From positions 1 to 39,100 of IMG/VR virus record IMGVR_UViG_3300040801_004087: DNA of 39,100 bases; one strand, written 5' to 3'. The notes under the pieces are model-generated. The model made no database searches, was not told the DNA's origin, and saw nothing but the letters and a program-made list of their open reading frames with translations. Positions 8,160 to 14,537 of this stretch are shown here, in pieces. The DNA is from a virus. The position numbers were made by a program, and so were the translations under genes. The number at the start of each line of letters is the position of its first letter. Position 1 is the first letter of the stretch.

Positions 8160-8577
8160 GCGCGGGTTCCTCATCGTCGAGTGGGCGGGGCGGTTTGGGC
8201 GCGCCGCAAGGGTCGGTGTCCCACCAGGCCAGGGCGCGGCGTTCGATCATCGACAGCCATTCGTCCGCGATCTCCGCGCCGCGCAGACCGTCGCGCGAGA
8301 CGAGATCAAAATGGACGCCGTCGGGGCGGGCGCCTTCCGGGCGGACATGATCGCTGACGCGGAACAGCCAGCGCTGGCCGTCCAGCGTCAGGTGGAGATA
8401 GCAGCTGGGGGATCGCGGCGTATGGCTCCGGCGCACGATGACCGGCGCGAAGCCGCGGCAGCGGGCTTCGTGCGCGATCTGGCGCGCGAGAACCGGGATG
8501 CGAATGAGCCGCTCCTCCCGCGTCGACGGCTCGGCCGCGTCGAGATCGGCGATGAGTGGGCCGCACGCGTCGATCAT
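8146..8577 (-). CDS. Phage protein of unknown function
   Basis: This 143-aa protein was not recognised. It has a mixed N-terminal half (REERLIRIPVLARQIAHEA) and a beta-type segment CYLHLTLDGQRWLFRVSDH, ending in a proline- and acid-rich tail. It is translationally coupled to both neighbours: ATGA overlap with the helix-turn-helix gene upstream and a 14-nt overlap with the large terminase start downstream. The position in the packaging operon suggests late expression. Confidence 0.7.
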   Translation of the reverse strand: MIDACGPLIADLDAAEPSTREERLIRIPVLARQIAHEARCRGFAPVIVRRSHTPRSPSCYLHLTLDGQRWLFRVSDHVRPEGARPDGVHFDLVSRDGLRGAEIADEWLSMIERRALAWWDTDPCGAPKPPRPLDDEEPAHELL

Positions 8578-8849
8578 CGGTCGTCATTCCAAGGCCGGTG
8601 GCAATGGGGGCAGCAGTCCGCCCGTGGCGGCGCGGCATGAAGGACTTCGAGGCTGCGGGTCTTTCCGGCGCGGCGGCGGATGAAGCCGCGCTCTTCGAGC
8701 CCGGCGAGAAGGCGAGTGGCACTCGACTTCGACGCCAGTCCCGCGGCGTCGATGATGTCCGTGAATGACGGCGAGTGCCCATGCTCGGCCTGGTAGCGCT
8801 CGATGAAGCGAAGGCAGTCGGCCTGTTTCGGGGTGAGGTCGGCCTTCAT
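8574..8849 (-). CDS. LexA N-terminal-like winged-helix DNA-binding protein
   Basis: This 91-aa protein resembles the LexA DNA-binding domain alone. LTPKQADCLRFIERYQAEHG is followed by SPSFTDIIDAAGLASKSSAT and RLLAGLEERGFIRRR, which correspond to the helices and the wing of LexA. No protease domain follows, so it cannot be an autocleaving repressor. A C-terminal CCPHCHRPW group may bind zinc. It sits between gapR-region and terminase genes in the late operon and could regulate phage or host SOS-box genes, which is inference. Confidence 0.75.
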   Translation of the reverse strand: MKADLTPKQADCLRFIERYQAEHGHSPSFTDIIDAAGLASKSSATRLLAGLEERGFIRRRAGKTRSLEVLHAAPPRADCCPHCHRPWNDDR

Positions 8850-9658
8850 CCCGCCCTCCGCTCGTAGCTCTGCGCCTTGGCGATCAGCTGCCGGTCGGTG
8901 AGTTCTCGCCCGGCGAAGCGCCAGCGGTCCTTGCGACCGCCAGCGATCGATGCCCGGAACACGGGGAAGCCGCGCCGCTGGAGGTAGTGCTGCGCCTCGC
9001 CGACGCTCTCGATCGCGGCCTCAGGAGCGTCGACCTTTGGCAGGTTCGGCAGGGAGCGGCTGCGGTCCTCAGGCGACCGGAACGGCTCACGCGGCGGCAG
9101 CGGCTCGGCGAGAAGGCGGCCTGCTGATCGGGGTGTCGAACCCGGCCTTAAGTCAATCCGAGAGCGCCCTTGTACATCTCCAAGATCGCCTCCTGTTCCT
9201 GCCTGTCGTTGCGGTCCATGGCCCGCAGTCTGATGACGGTTCGCATGGTCTTCGGATCGAAGCCCTCGCTCTTCGCCTCGCCGTACACCAGCTTGATGTC
9301 GTCCGTGATCGCTTGCTTCTCCTTCTCCAGGCTCTCGATCCGCTCGATGAACTTTCTGAGCTGTTCCGCTGAGTGTGCCTGTGCCATTTTCGTTCAACTC
9401 CTTTGGTTCTGTCCCTCGGCTGCGCTCGGGATGGTGAATGGGGGTATCTTCTGCGGCGCGGTCGGTGCTTGGCGCTTTTTCAGGTTCTTCGGTCAGGCGG
9501 TAGGCATCGAACTCGACATAGCCGTGCCAGCGGAGGCCCTCGACGACGCGCTTCAGCCGTGCGGGCGAAAGGCCGGTTTCGCCGCGCAGGACCACGAACT
9601 GACATTCGCCACCCTCAAGCGCGGCCAGAACGGCCCGGTGGTCAGCCGTAAGGATCAC
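8846..9658 (-). CDS. Composite ORF: winged-helix-like N terminus and separate C-terminal domain, with gapR nested out of frame
   Basis: One uninterrupted 270-aa frame. Residues 1-60 (MILTADHRAVLAALEGGE..., LSPARLKRVVEGLRWHGYVEF) look like a small winged-helix protein. The last 80 residues (YLQRRGFPVFRASIAGGRKD, WRFAGRELTDRQLIAKA) look like a common small phage protein. The roughly 80 residues between are the wrong-frame reading of gapR (9148-9387) and are Gly/Arg/His-rich without protein character. No in-frame ATG, GTG or TTG was found to start the C-terminal part on its own. Either two genes were fused by a deletion or frame change around gapR, or the distal part is reached by read-through or a rare start. 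The ATG at 9658 overlaps the gp27-like stop (ATGA). Confidence 0.5.
   Translation of the reverse strand: MILTADHRAVLAALEGGECQFVVLRGETGLSPARLKRVVEGLRWHGYVEFDAYRLTEEPEKAPSTDRAAEDTPIHHPERSRGTEPKELNENGTGTLSGTAQKVHRADREPGEGEASDHGRHQAGVRRGEERGLRSEDHANRHQTAGHGPQRQAGTGGDLGDVQGRSRIDLRPGSTPRSAGRLLAEPLPPREPFRSPEDRSRSLPNLPKVDAPEAAIESVGEAQHYLQRRGFPVFRASIAGGRKDRWRFAGRELTDRQLIAKAQSYERRAG
9148..9387 (-). CDS. GapR-like DNA-binding protein (DUF2312)
   Basis: This 79-aa protein matches the GapR family, a nucleoid-associated protein of alphaproteobacteria that binds overtwisted DNA and affects replication and the cell cycle in Caulobacter. The family pattern is clear: AEQLRKFIERIESLEKEK, then DDIKLVYGEAKSEGFDPKTM and a RxxDRxxRQEQEAILEMY end. 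The start has a good ribosome-binding site (AAAGGAG about 9 nt upstream). It lies entirely inside the longer frame 8846-9658 in another frame. A phage copy may modulate supercoiling during replication-transposition or packaging. Confidence 0.92.
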   Translation of the reverse strand: MAQAHSAEQLRKFIERIESLEKEKQAITDDIKLVYGEAKSEGFDPKTMRTVIRLRAMDRNDRQEQEAILEMYKGALGLT

Positions 9659-10188
9659 AGACCCATCACCTGTTCGCGGATCAAGTCGATCGTCGCCTTG
9701 TCGGCACCTGCCTTCTTTGCGGCACCGGTGGCGGCCTGCGCGGCCTCCTCCTTCGTGCGCTGGCGTTCCTCGGCGCGGATCGCACGCTCGGTATCGACGC
9801 CGATCTTCTTGGCACCGGCGACGTCCTTCACGGCCTTGGCGAGGCGGCTGATCTCGAGACCGCCGAGGTTCTCGGCGTCGTCACCGGTTAGGAGCGGCAA
9901 CAGATTCTGGGTGACCAGCTGCTGCATGAGCTGGGTCATGATCTCGCCGGTCTCGTTGTCCTCGAACTCCTTGCCGAAGGTCGCCGCCATCGCGGAAATC
10001 TCGCGCTGGCGTTCGACGATCTCGGAATAATTCTTGGTGTAGCGGCCGACGGCGGAACGGGAGACATCGGCGCCGAGCCCGTTGAGAACGGCGGTGATCT
10101 CGTCGATGGTCGCGCCGCGGCCGATGGCCTCATGACAGGCATCCTGCAGGGGCTTTGCGAGCTGTTCGATCGTCGAGCGATTAGCCAT
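9655..10188 (-). CDS. Small terminase subunit-like, Mu gp27 (DUF3486)
   Basis: This 177-aa protein matches DUF3486 / Mu gp27, located just before the large terminase in Mu-like phages and probably the DNA-recognition subunit. The N-terminal third holds a helix-turn-helix: RGATIDEITAVLNGLG, then VSRSAVGRYTKNY. A helical middle with EFEDNETGEIMTQLMQQL and an Ala/Lys-rich coiled tail follow. It overlaps the gp26-like stop by 8 nt upstream and couples by ATGA to the frame at 9658. Confidence 0.88.
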   Translation of the reverse strand: MANRSTIEQLAKPLQDACHEAIGRGATIDEITAVLNGLGADVSRSAVGRYTKNYSEIVERQREISAMAATFGKEFEDNETGEIMTQLMQQLVTQNLLPLLTGDDAENLGGLEISRLAKAVKDVAGAKKIGVDTERAIRAEERQRTKEEAAQAATGAAKKAGADKATIDLIREQVMGL

Positions 10189-10486
10189 CGCGCATCACCC
10201 GGTGCCGGTGCACGCCCTCGACGGCGAGATCGCCTACGGCGGCGTCGCGGCCATCCTCTTCGATCTCGGCCACCACATAGCCGCCAAGCTGTTCGGTGCG
10301 GATCAGACCCTCCTCAGCCAGGTAAGCGAGGTCGGCGCGGAGTTCGCGGCCAGCGACGGTGTGGCCGAAGCCGTTGAGAAGCGTTTTCAGCTGGGCGTCG
10401 TTGTGGCGGCCGCCGATGTCGGCGAGCAGCTCGAGGACGGCCCTACGGACAATTGGGCGGACGATGGCGCGAGTGTGCTCGCTCAT
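10181..10486 (-). CDS. Mu gp26-like winged-helix phage protein
   Basis: This 101-aa protein sits in the Mu gp26 position between DUF2730 and DUF3486. VRRAVLELLADIGGRHNDAQ and LRADLAYLAEEGLIRTEQL form a winged-helix pattern, with a strand GGYVVAEI and a conserved-looking C-terminal end VEGVHRHR. Family members of this position are annotated only as conserved phage proteins. It may help the terminase region bind DNA, which is inference. It overlaps both neighbours (4 nt and 8 nt). Confidence 0.8.
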   Translation of the reverse strand: MSEHTRAIVRPIVRRAVLELLADIGGRHNDAQLKTLLNGFGHTVAGRELRADLAYLAEEGLIRTEQLGGYVVAEIEEDGRDAAVGDLAVEGVHRHRVMRDG

Positions 10487-10890
10487 GACTTGCGGCCCTC
10501 GCGGTCGATGAAGTCGCGGAGGTAGCTGTCCATGCCGCTGATACGGCGGTCGATCCCCTCAACCGAGCTCTTCAGCGCGGCGGTGTCAGCCTTCAGCGCG
10601 GCGTTGTCGCGTGCCAGCTCGTGGCGGGAAGGCTCGCCCTGCTCAAGGCGCTCTATGACGTCCATGCGAGCGCTGAGGTCGCGATTCCCCGCGCTGATGC
10701 CGTCGACCTTGTCAATCAGCGCGTCGAGTTTCTTCTCGATCTTGCTGTCGGTTTCCTCGATCTCGTCGCGCGGCTTGAAGTGCTTTTGCAGCTGCCAGTA
10801 GACCGCGCCGAGCGCGAGCGGGCCGAGGAATACGAAGACCGCCGTCAGGAGCGGCGACATCGCCTCCAGCCATTGCAGGACGCTGGTCAT
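10483..10890 (-). CDS. Mu gp25-like membrane-anchored coiled-coil protein (DUF2730)
   Basis: This 135-aa protein has one N-terminal membrane segment (about residues 12-32, LLTAVFVFLGPLALGAVYW) followed by a long coiled coil up to the end (TDSKIEKKLDALIDKVDGI and later heptads). This is the DUF2730 architecture found upstream of gp26/gp27 in Mu-like phages. Its job is not known; a role at the membrane near lysis or packaging has been assumed for the family. It is the first gene of the left late operon, about 30 nt downstream of the predicted Mor-dependent start point. Confidence 0.85.
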   Translation of the reverse strand: MTSVLQWLEAMSPLLTAVFVFLGPLALGAVYWQLQKHFKPRDEIEETDSKIEKKLDALIDKVDGISAGNRDLSARMDVIERLEQGEPSRHELARDNAALKADTAALKSSVEGIDRRISGMDSYLRDFIDREGRKS

Positions 10891-10926
10891 GAGCAGTTCC
10901 GGAAGGCATGATTGAACATGCGATCC

Positions 10927-10971
10927 GGTCTAGGCCAGCGGCCCCGTTCGTTCCCCTGTCCCCCGAGGGAC
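10927..10971 (-). promoter_or_regulatory. Predicted Mor-dependent late promoter, left arm
   Basis: On the minus strand GTCC-CTCGGG-GGAC (10971-10958) is followed after 10 + 14 nt by CTAGACC (from 10933). The same dyad with the same spacing to a CTA element occurs before 19762 and 36652. If TAGACC is the -10 element, the dyad is centred near -44, as for Mor at the Mu middle promoter. The predicted transcript starts near 10920, leaving a leader of about 30 nt. Confidence 0.65.
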
Positions 10972-10977
10972 GGGCGC

Positions 10978-11013
10978 GGTCTTTTTCTAGGGGCGGGTCT
11001 TCTTCTAGGGACG
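10978..11013. repeat. Two 18-bp tandem repeats at the 3' end of mor
   Basis: The unit GGTCTTTTTCTAGGGGCG (10978-10995) is followed directly by GGTCTTCTTCTAGGGACG (10996-11013), with two differences. The second copy contains the mor stop codon (TAG, minus strand) and the first repeats that stop in frame. It looks like a local duplication of the gene end. Confidence 0.75.
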
Positions 11014-11484
11014 GGCCCGTGCGAACAGACTGAACTGGCGGTCTGGCTCCGGCACCCGCCTTAAGGCCTGCGGCACGTCACCGGCAAGGTAGCGGTTCAG
11101 AACGGCCCGCTTGATCCGAAGGCGCTGGGCGGCCGCGGCGATGCTGATCTGGCCGCTTTGGAGCTCGGCGAGGATCGGCGCGGCCCGTGCCCATTTGATC
11201 GCCTCCTTGGCGAGGGGAATGTAGAGCGGCGCGCCGCCGAAGACGTCGATGAAGGCGGCCGCGGCGTCCGGCCCGATCAGCTCCACGAGACTGGCCGCGT
11301 TCTTCACGCGCTTGGGTATATCGACCTCGTCCCCGCCATAGGCGTCGCAGATAAGGAGCGTCGCGTAGCCGCCGATCACGGCCTCGATCTCCATCATGTT
11401 GCGGGTCCAGTAGCCGTTCGGCCGCGCATCCTTCGGGATCGGCAGCTGGTCGACGGTGGGACCGGAGGCGGTGCGGACGCGCAT
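11005..11484 (-). CDS. mor: Mor/C-family late transcription activator
   Basis: This 159-aa protein resembles Mu Mor, which dimerises, binds a dyad near -44 and recruits RNA polymerase to late promoters. The family core L-I-G-x-x-A...F-G-G-x-x-x-Y-I-P is present at residues 64-90 (ELIGPDAAAAFIDVFGGAP then LYIP). A second, weaker copy precedes it at 31-57 (IEAVIGGYATLLICDAYGG then DEVDIP). The C terminus has a helix-turn-helix (ILAELQSGQISIAAAAQRLR, 104-123, to about 134). The start at 11484 overlaps the gp16 stop (TGATG). No second C-like gene was found, so this protein probably controls all late promoters. Confidence 0.85.
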   Translation of the reverse strand: MRVRTASGPTVDQLPIPKDARPNGYWTRNMMEIEAVIGGYATLLICDAYGGDEVDIPKRVKNAASLVELIGPDAAAAFIDVFGGAPLYIPLAKEAIKWARAAPILAELQSGQISIAAAAQRLRIKRAVLNRYLAGDVPQALRRVPEPDRQFSLFARARP

Positions 11485-12284
11485 CAGTCGGCGGTCCTCG
11501 TCTTCAGATTGTGCAGCCGCTCGCCGAGCTGGCTGATGAAGAGGTCCCAAGTGCGCGCGGACCAGCGGCTGCGGTCGCGCGGCAGATCCTGACGGAAGGC
11601 GACGCCTGCGACCGGGTCGGTTGCCTCCTGAACCGGGCGTCCCTTCGCCGGCACGACCTTTGGCAGCACGGCGAGAATCTGCCCGGCGATGGCCTCAGCG
11701 ACGGCCTGACGGTCGGCGACGGCCTCGCTGTCCGGATCGTTCTTGCGCGGCCAGACAACGCCGTGCCGGGCGGCGATGGCCTTCAGCGCCTCGATGATCG
11801 CGGGGGCCTCGCGATGCGTAACGAAGCGGAGCGCATCGACGCCGGACTGACGCTTAACGAAGCTGTCGACCGCCGCGGTCTGACCGGCGGGCATGTCCAG
11901 CGCGCCGAGCCAGTAGCAGCTCCACCAGAGGGCGCTGATCTTGCCGTGGAGGGCCGCGTAAGGCGAGCGTTTGTTGGAGGAAGTGCTTCTGGTAGCAGGA
12001 GAGTCTTCGTCGGGGAAAGCGGATGATTTCCGGCGCTGCGCGCCTTCATTGCCACCGCTTCCGGGACCACCTTTCCCGTTCACCTCGTCGAGGACGCGGC
12101 CGAGCTCGTCGAAGGTGAGGGCGCGGCTGGAGCGTTTGCCGGTGAGGCGTTCGATCAGGTCGTAGCGCGCATCGTCGTCGATCCCGCGCGCTCGGCAGGC
12201 GACCATCAGCGCCTGGATGAGGCGCTTGCGCGGGTCCGCCGATCGGGAGGAGTGGCGGGCGGCTCTACGACGGGCGTCAGTCAT
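11484..12284 (-). CDS. Mu gp16-like regulatory protein (DUF1018)
   Basis: This 266-aa protein is of the gp16/DUF1018 family found just before mor in Mu-like phages. Its N terminus reads RKRLIQALMVACRARGIDDD followed by ARYDLIERLTGKRSSRALT. A low-complexity linker (about residues 68-105) leads to KISALWWSCYWLGALD (about 114-129), and the pattern continues with RQSGVDALRFVTHREAPAII. The family is called regulatory only by position; the biochemical role is unknown. It overlaps the DnaA-like gene by 8 nt upstream and mor by TGATG downstream. Confidence 0.87.
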   Translation of the reverse strand: MTDARRRAARHSSRSADPRKRLIQALMVACRARGIDDDARYDLIERLTGKRSSRALTFDELGRVLDEVNGKGGPGSGGNEGAQRRKSSAFPDEDSPATRSTSSNKRSPYAALHGKISALWWSCYWLGALDMPAGQTAAVDSFVKRQSGVDALRFVTHREAPAIIEALKAIAARHGVVWPRKNDPDSEAVADRQAVAEAIAGQILAVLPKVVPAKGRPVQEATDPVAGVAFRQDLPRDRSRWSARTWDLFISQLGERLHNLKTRTAD

Positions 12285-12687
12285 CGAGGAGGGCCGATCG
12301 TTTCCGCAAGCGAAACTTGGCGCGGTACTGCAGTTTGTCAGTCAGGCGGCGAAACTCCGGGTCGGCCGCGCGGCGGTCCTCGATCCGGTTCACGGCGTGC
12401 ATGACCGTTGTGTGGTCACGTCCGCCCAGCGCGCGGCCGATACGCGGCAGCGAGCGCTGCGTGAGCGTTCGGGCAAGCCAGCACACGAGCTGACGTGCGC
12501 GGACGGCGTCACCGCCGCGGCGCTGGGACACGATATCGAGCGGGGCGACGTCGCATTCGACGCTGACGAACCCGATCAGCTTCGCGACCTCCTGACAGTC
12601 GAGGGCGGACTGGCGCGGCAGCTCGACAACGCCGAGACAGCGTTCCAGCGCCTCGACGCGCTCGCTCAGGGCATCGAGATCGCTCAT
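12277..12687 (-). CDS. Stand-alone DnaA domain IV-like DNA-binding protein
   Basis: This 136-aa protein has, at about residues 65-115, the C-terminal DNA-binding domain of the replication initiator DnaA: ARQLVCWLARTLTQRSLPRI, then GRALGGRDHTTVMHAVNRIE. This contains the DnaA signature (GRDHTTVMHA). No AAA+ domain is present. A short coiled N terminus (DALSERVEALERCLG) precedes it. Such proteins could bind DnaA boxes and compete with or recruit host DnaA, or serve as an early regulator. The start at 12687 overlaps the zinc-protein stop by TGATG. The extension to 12762 in the same frame is the shadow of that neighbour. Confidence 0.85.
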   Translation of the reverse strand: MSDLDALSERVEALERCLGVVELPRQSALDCQEVAKLIGFVSVECDVAPLDIVSQRRGGDAVRARQLVCWLARTLTQRSLPRIGRALGGRDHTTVMHAVNRIEDRRAADPEFRRLTDKLQYRAKFRLRKRSALLDD

Positions 12688-12851
12688 CAGCCGCGCGCCT
12701 TCGGCAGAGCGACGGGCAGGTGGCAGCGCCCGCATTCGGCGCTGTGGCGGCGCACGTCCCACATCGTGCCGCCGCAGGTCGGGCAGACCATGCCGGGGAC
12801 GTAGATGAGCGCGAGGCGCTCCTCGTGGCGGATCGCGGCCGCGGGCTTCAT
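12687..12851 (-). CDS. Small zinc-ribbon protein
   Basis: This 54-aa protein carries two CxxC pairs: CPTCGGTMWDVRRHSAECGRC (Cys at the knuckle pairs, about residues 23-43), a typical zinc ribbon. It starts at 12851 with an ATGA overlap and ends overlapping the DnaA-like start. The role is unknown; small zinc ribbons in early phage operons often bind host polymerase or nucleic acid, which is only inference here. Confidence 0.72.
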   Translation of the reverse strand: MKPAAAIRHEERLALIYVPGMVCPTCGGTMWDVRRHSAECGRCHLPVALPKARG

Positions 12852-13132
12852 TTGACGACCTTCAGGAAGCCAGGGCGCTTGGTGAACGAGCGCGCCTCGC
12901 TGGCGGCCTGCAGCAGCTGCTCGGCAAACTGGTCGGCCTGGTCGGGCGTCAGGTGGGCGGTGTGCATGATGCCAAGGCCGTCCTGGCTGTGCATCGTGCC
13001 CGCGAGGATGCCGACAGCGCCATTGGCAAGGCGCGCAGCCGTCACGAAGGTGCCGTCCTGTTCGGGCGGTTCCTCGCTTTTGAAGCGCGAGATCTGTGCG
13101 GGGACTGACTGGCCGTCGAGGATGCCGCTCAT
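12848..13132 (-). CDS. Early phage protein of unknown function
   Basis: This 94-aa protein was not recognised. It has a short polar N terminus, a central strand-like segment (GTFVTAARLANGAVGILAGT) and a helix with DQADQFAEQLLQAASEA. It lies in the tightly overlapping early operon between a helix-turn-helix gene and the zinc ribbon gene, with ATGA overlaps on both sides. Confidence 0.7.
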   Translation of the reverse strand: MSGILDGQSVPAQISRFKSEEPPEQDGTFVTAARLANGAVGILAGTMHSQDGLGIMHTAHLTPDQADQFAEQLLQAASEARSFTKRPGFLKVVK

Positions 13133-13530
13133 GACCGCACCTCATCGGCTTCGATTGCCGCCTCGCGGCGGGCGAGGGTGTAGAGGCGGCCGCGAATACT
13201 GTTCGGCTTTCGACCGACCTTTTTGGCAATCGCTGAATAGTTCTCGCCGCTAGCTTCGAGTTCGAGCAGCTGTTCGTCTTCTTCGGGCGTGAATAGGCGG
13301 ACAGTATGGCCAGCTCGACGCACGAAATCGCTTCTGGCCTGTGGCAGTCGCCCCAACCCCTTCGGGCCGTAGATCCCCAGTCTGGTAAGTTGCCAATTGA
13401 TCGAGCCAGCGCTGATTACGGTGCCGAGAGCAGTAAAGTGATCCGCGATTTGCTGAATAGACCGACCGGATTCGCGCAGCTCGACCATCTCGTCCAGCTG
13501 TTCGTCGGAGAGGATGCGGGTGCCGCCCAT
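13129..13530 (-). CDS. Early protein with two helix-turn-helix motifs
   Basis: This 133-aa protein has an N-terminal resolvase/Myb-like helix-turn-helix (LDEMVELRESGRSIQQIADH, about residues 12-31) and a second one in the C-terminal half (FTPEEDEQLLELEASGENYS then AIAKKVGRKPNSIRGRLYTL), which resembles SANT/Myb-type GcrA-like or phage regulators. It probably binds DNA. The start at 13530 overlaps the upstream stop as TAATG. The longer upstream extension in this frame reads through neighbour genes and is rejected. Confidence 0.75.
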   Translation of the reverse strand: MGGTRILSDEQLDEMVELRESGRSIQQIADHFTALGTVISAGSINWQLTRLGIYGPKGLGRLPQARSDFVRRAGHTVRLFTPEEDEQLLELEASGENYSAIAKKVGRKPNSIRGRLYTLARREAAIEADEVRS

Positions 13531-13685
13531 TAGCCGTCCCCCCGCTGAATTTCGTTCAGCTTGAAGACTATGAGCATAAGCGCCGCGGAGACGAGGTCGC
13601 CTTTCAGGCCCAGCCACTCCCTTGCCGCGATCAGAGTCAATGCAATGACGAGAAGCTCGAACATCGTTCGCAGAAATGCATGCAT
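13530..13685 (-). CDS. Small single-span membrane protein
   Basis: This 51-aa protein (MHAFLRTMFELLVIALTLIA...) has one or two hydrophobic segments (about residues 8-22 and 30-42) and a charged end LNEIQRGDG. It starts at 13685 with TGATG overlap to gam and ends with TAATG overlap to the next gene. Function is unknown. It may be one of the small host-takeover proteins that are common between gam and gp16 in Mu-like phages. Confidence 0.65.
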   Translation of the reverse strand: MHAFLRTMFELLVIALTLIAAREWLGLKGDLVSAALMLIVFKLNEIQRGDG

Positions 13686-14116
13686 CACGCGGCCTCCTTC
13701 TTCGCGGGGGCCGGGCCGGATTTCGCGGGCTCCGGATCGATGTAGAATTCGTCGTCGGACTTGAGGTCGAAGCCGAGAGCCCTCAGCTGCTGCTTCTGCC
13801 GCTCCGCCGCCTCGCCCTCGCCGTCGGCCTGCAGCGTGCGGATGAGCGCGGCCTTGTCGAGCGCGTACTTTACCGAGAGAAAGCCGTTCAGGCCGAGTTC
13901 GCGCAGCGTCTTCACCATGTCGGCCACACGCTTGCCCGCGTGCGTCAGGCGCTCCGGCGTCCGGCGGTGGCCGATGCGGCAACCCGCAAGGTGCGTGGAA
14001 CGGTTGCCGCCGGTTTCCTCGCGGCCATGAACAGCCCACCAGGGCTGCAGGCGCTCGGCGATGGCCTTCAGGCGGTCGCGCAGCGGCCCGGCCTCCGCAT
14101 CGATCTCCGCGTTCAC
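13685..14116 (-). CDS. gam: Gam-like host nuclease inhibitor (start uncertain, probable frame lesion)
   Basis: The product matches Mu Gam, which binds double-stranded DNA ends and blocks RecBCD/AddAB and other exonucleases. Similar segments are NAEIDAEAGPLRDRLKAIAE, DMVKTLRELGLNGFLSVKYA, KAALIRT and LKSDDEFYIDPEP. There is no ATG in frame at the expected place. The only start with a good ribosome-binding site (AAAGGA, ATG at 14144) is in another frame. Removing one C from the CCC after that ATG would give MPEVNALATVNAEI in the gam frame. The listed GTG at 14116 is the first in-frame usual start; a CTG at 14152 is also in frame. The frame lesion could be real, a sequencing error, or bypassed by frameshifting. 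Confidence 0.72.
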   Translation of the reverse strand: MNAEIDAEAGPLRDRLKAIAERLQPWWAVHGREETGGNRSTHLAGCRIGHRRTPERLTHAGKRVADMVKTLRELGLNGFLSVKYALDKAALIRTLQADGEGEAAERQKQQLRALGFDLKSDDEFYIDPEPAKSGPAPAKKEAA

Positions 14117-14181
14117 AGTGGCGAGCGCGTTTACTTCTGGGCATGGGTTCAGGGTCCTTTCAGGTGGGTTGCAAACGGGGT

Positions 14182-14409
14182 TCAGAGGCCGAGCGCGCCG
14201 AGGTCGCGGGCCATCCAGAGGATGAGAAACGCGCCTGCGATGAGGGCGATTCCGATGACGACGTCGGCGATGCGCTGGCGGCGGGCCTGCGCAGCGAGGC
14301 GCTCGGCGGGGGTGAGGTCCGGCAGGCCGAGGCGCGCGCGGAGTGTCGGGCCGTAGACGGGCGCGGCGCGGCGGTTCTGGCGGCTGGGGCGGCGATTGAA
14401 GCGGATCAT
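14182..14409 (-). CDS. Small single-span membrane protein
   Basis: This 75-aa protein has a basic N terminus (about residues 1-47, rich in Arg, with LTPAERLAAQARRQRIADV) followed by one membrane segment (about 49-68, VIGIALIAGAFLILWMARDL). The predicted topology has the basic part in the cytoplasm. The start overlaps the previous stop as ATGA. No family was recognised. Confidence 0.65.
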   Translation of the reverse strand: MIRFNRRPSRQNRRAAPVYGPTLRARLGLPDLTPAERLAAQARRQRIADVVIGIALIAGAFLILWMARDLGALGL

Positions 14410-14537
14410 CGCGCGATCCTTCCGATGCCGATCTCCAGCAGAATGCCAAAGACGATGAGCGTGAAGGCGCGCGTCTCAGCCTCCCACTCGGCCGTGCAGA
14501 TGTGATTCCTGAAGGTGAAGGCGGAGAAGCGCGTCAT
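14406..14537 (-). CDS. Very small hydrophobic protein
   Basis: This 43-aa protein (MTRFSAFTFRNHICTAEW...) ends with a hydrophobic stretch AFTLIVFGILLEIGIG. It is coupled by ATGA overlaps to the genes on both sides, which is the main support that it is translated. Function unknown. Confidence 0.55.
   Translation of the reverse strand: MTRFSAFTFRNHICTAEWEAETRAFTLIVFGILLEIGIGRIAR

Noticed and set aside
10905-10922. GCATG-N6-CATGC dyad as another activator site
   Set aside because: It lies downstream of the predicted start point and does not recur at the other late promoters.
13530-14144. 204-codon minus-strand frame starting at the strong ATG 14144
   Set aside because: The sequence is Arg/Pro/Gly-rich and is the +1 reading of gam; only its last 51 codons (from 13685) look like a real protein. 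The ATG is better explained as the lost start of gam.
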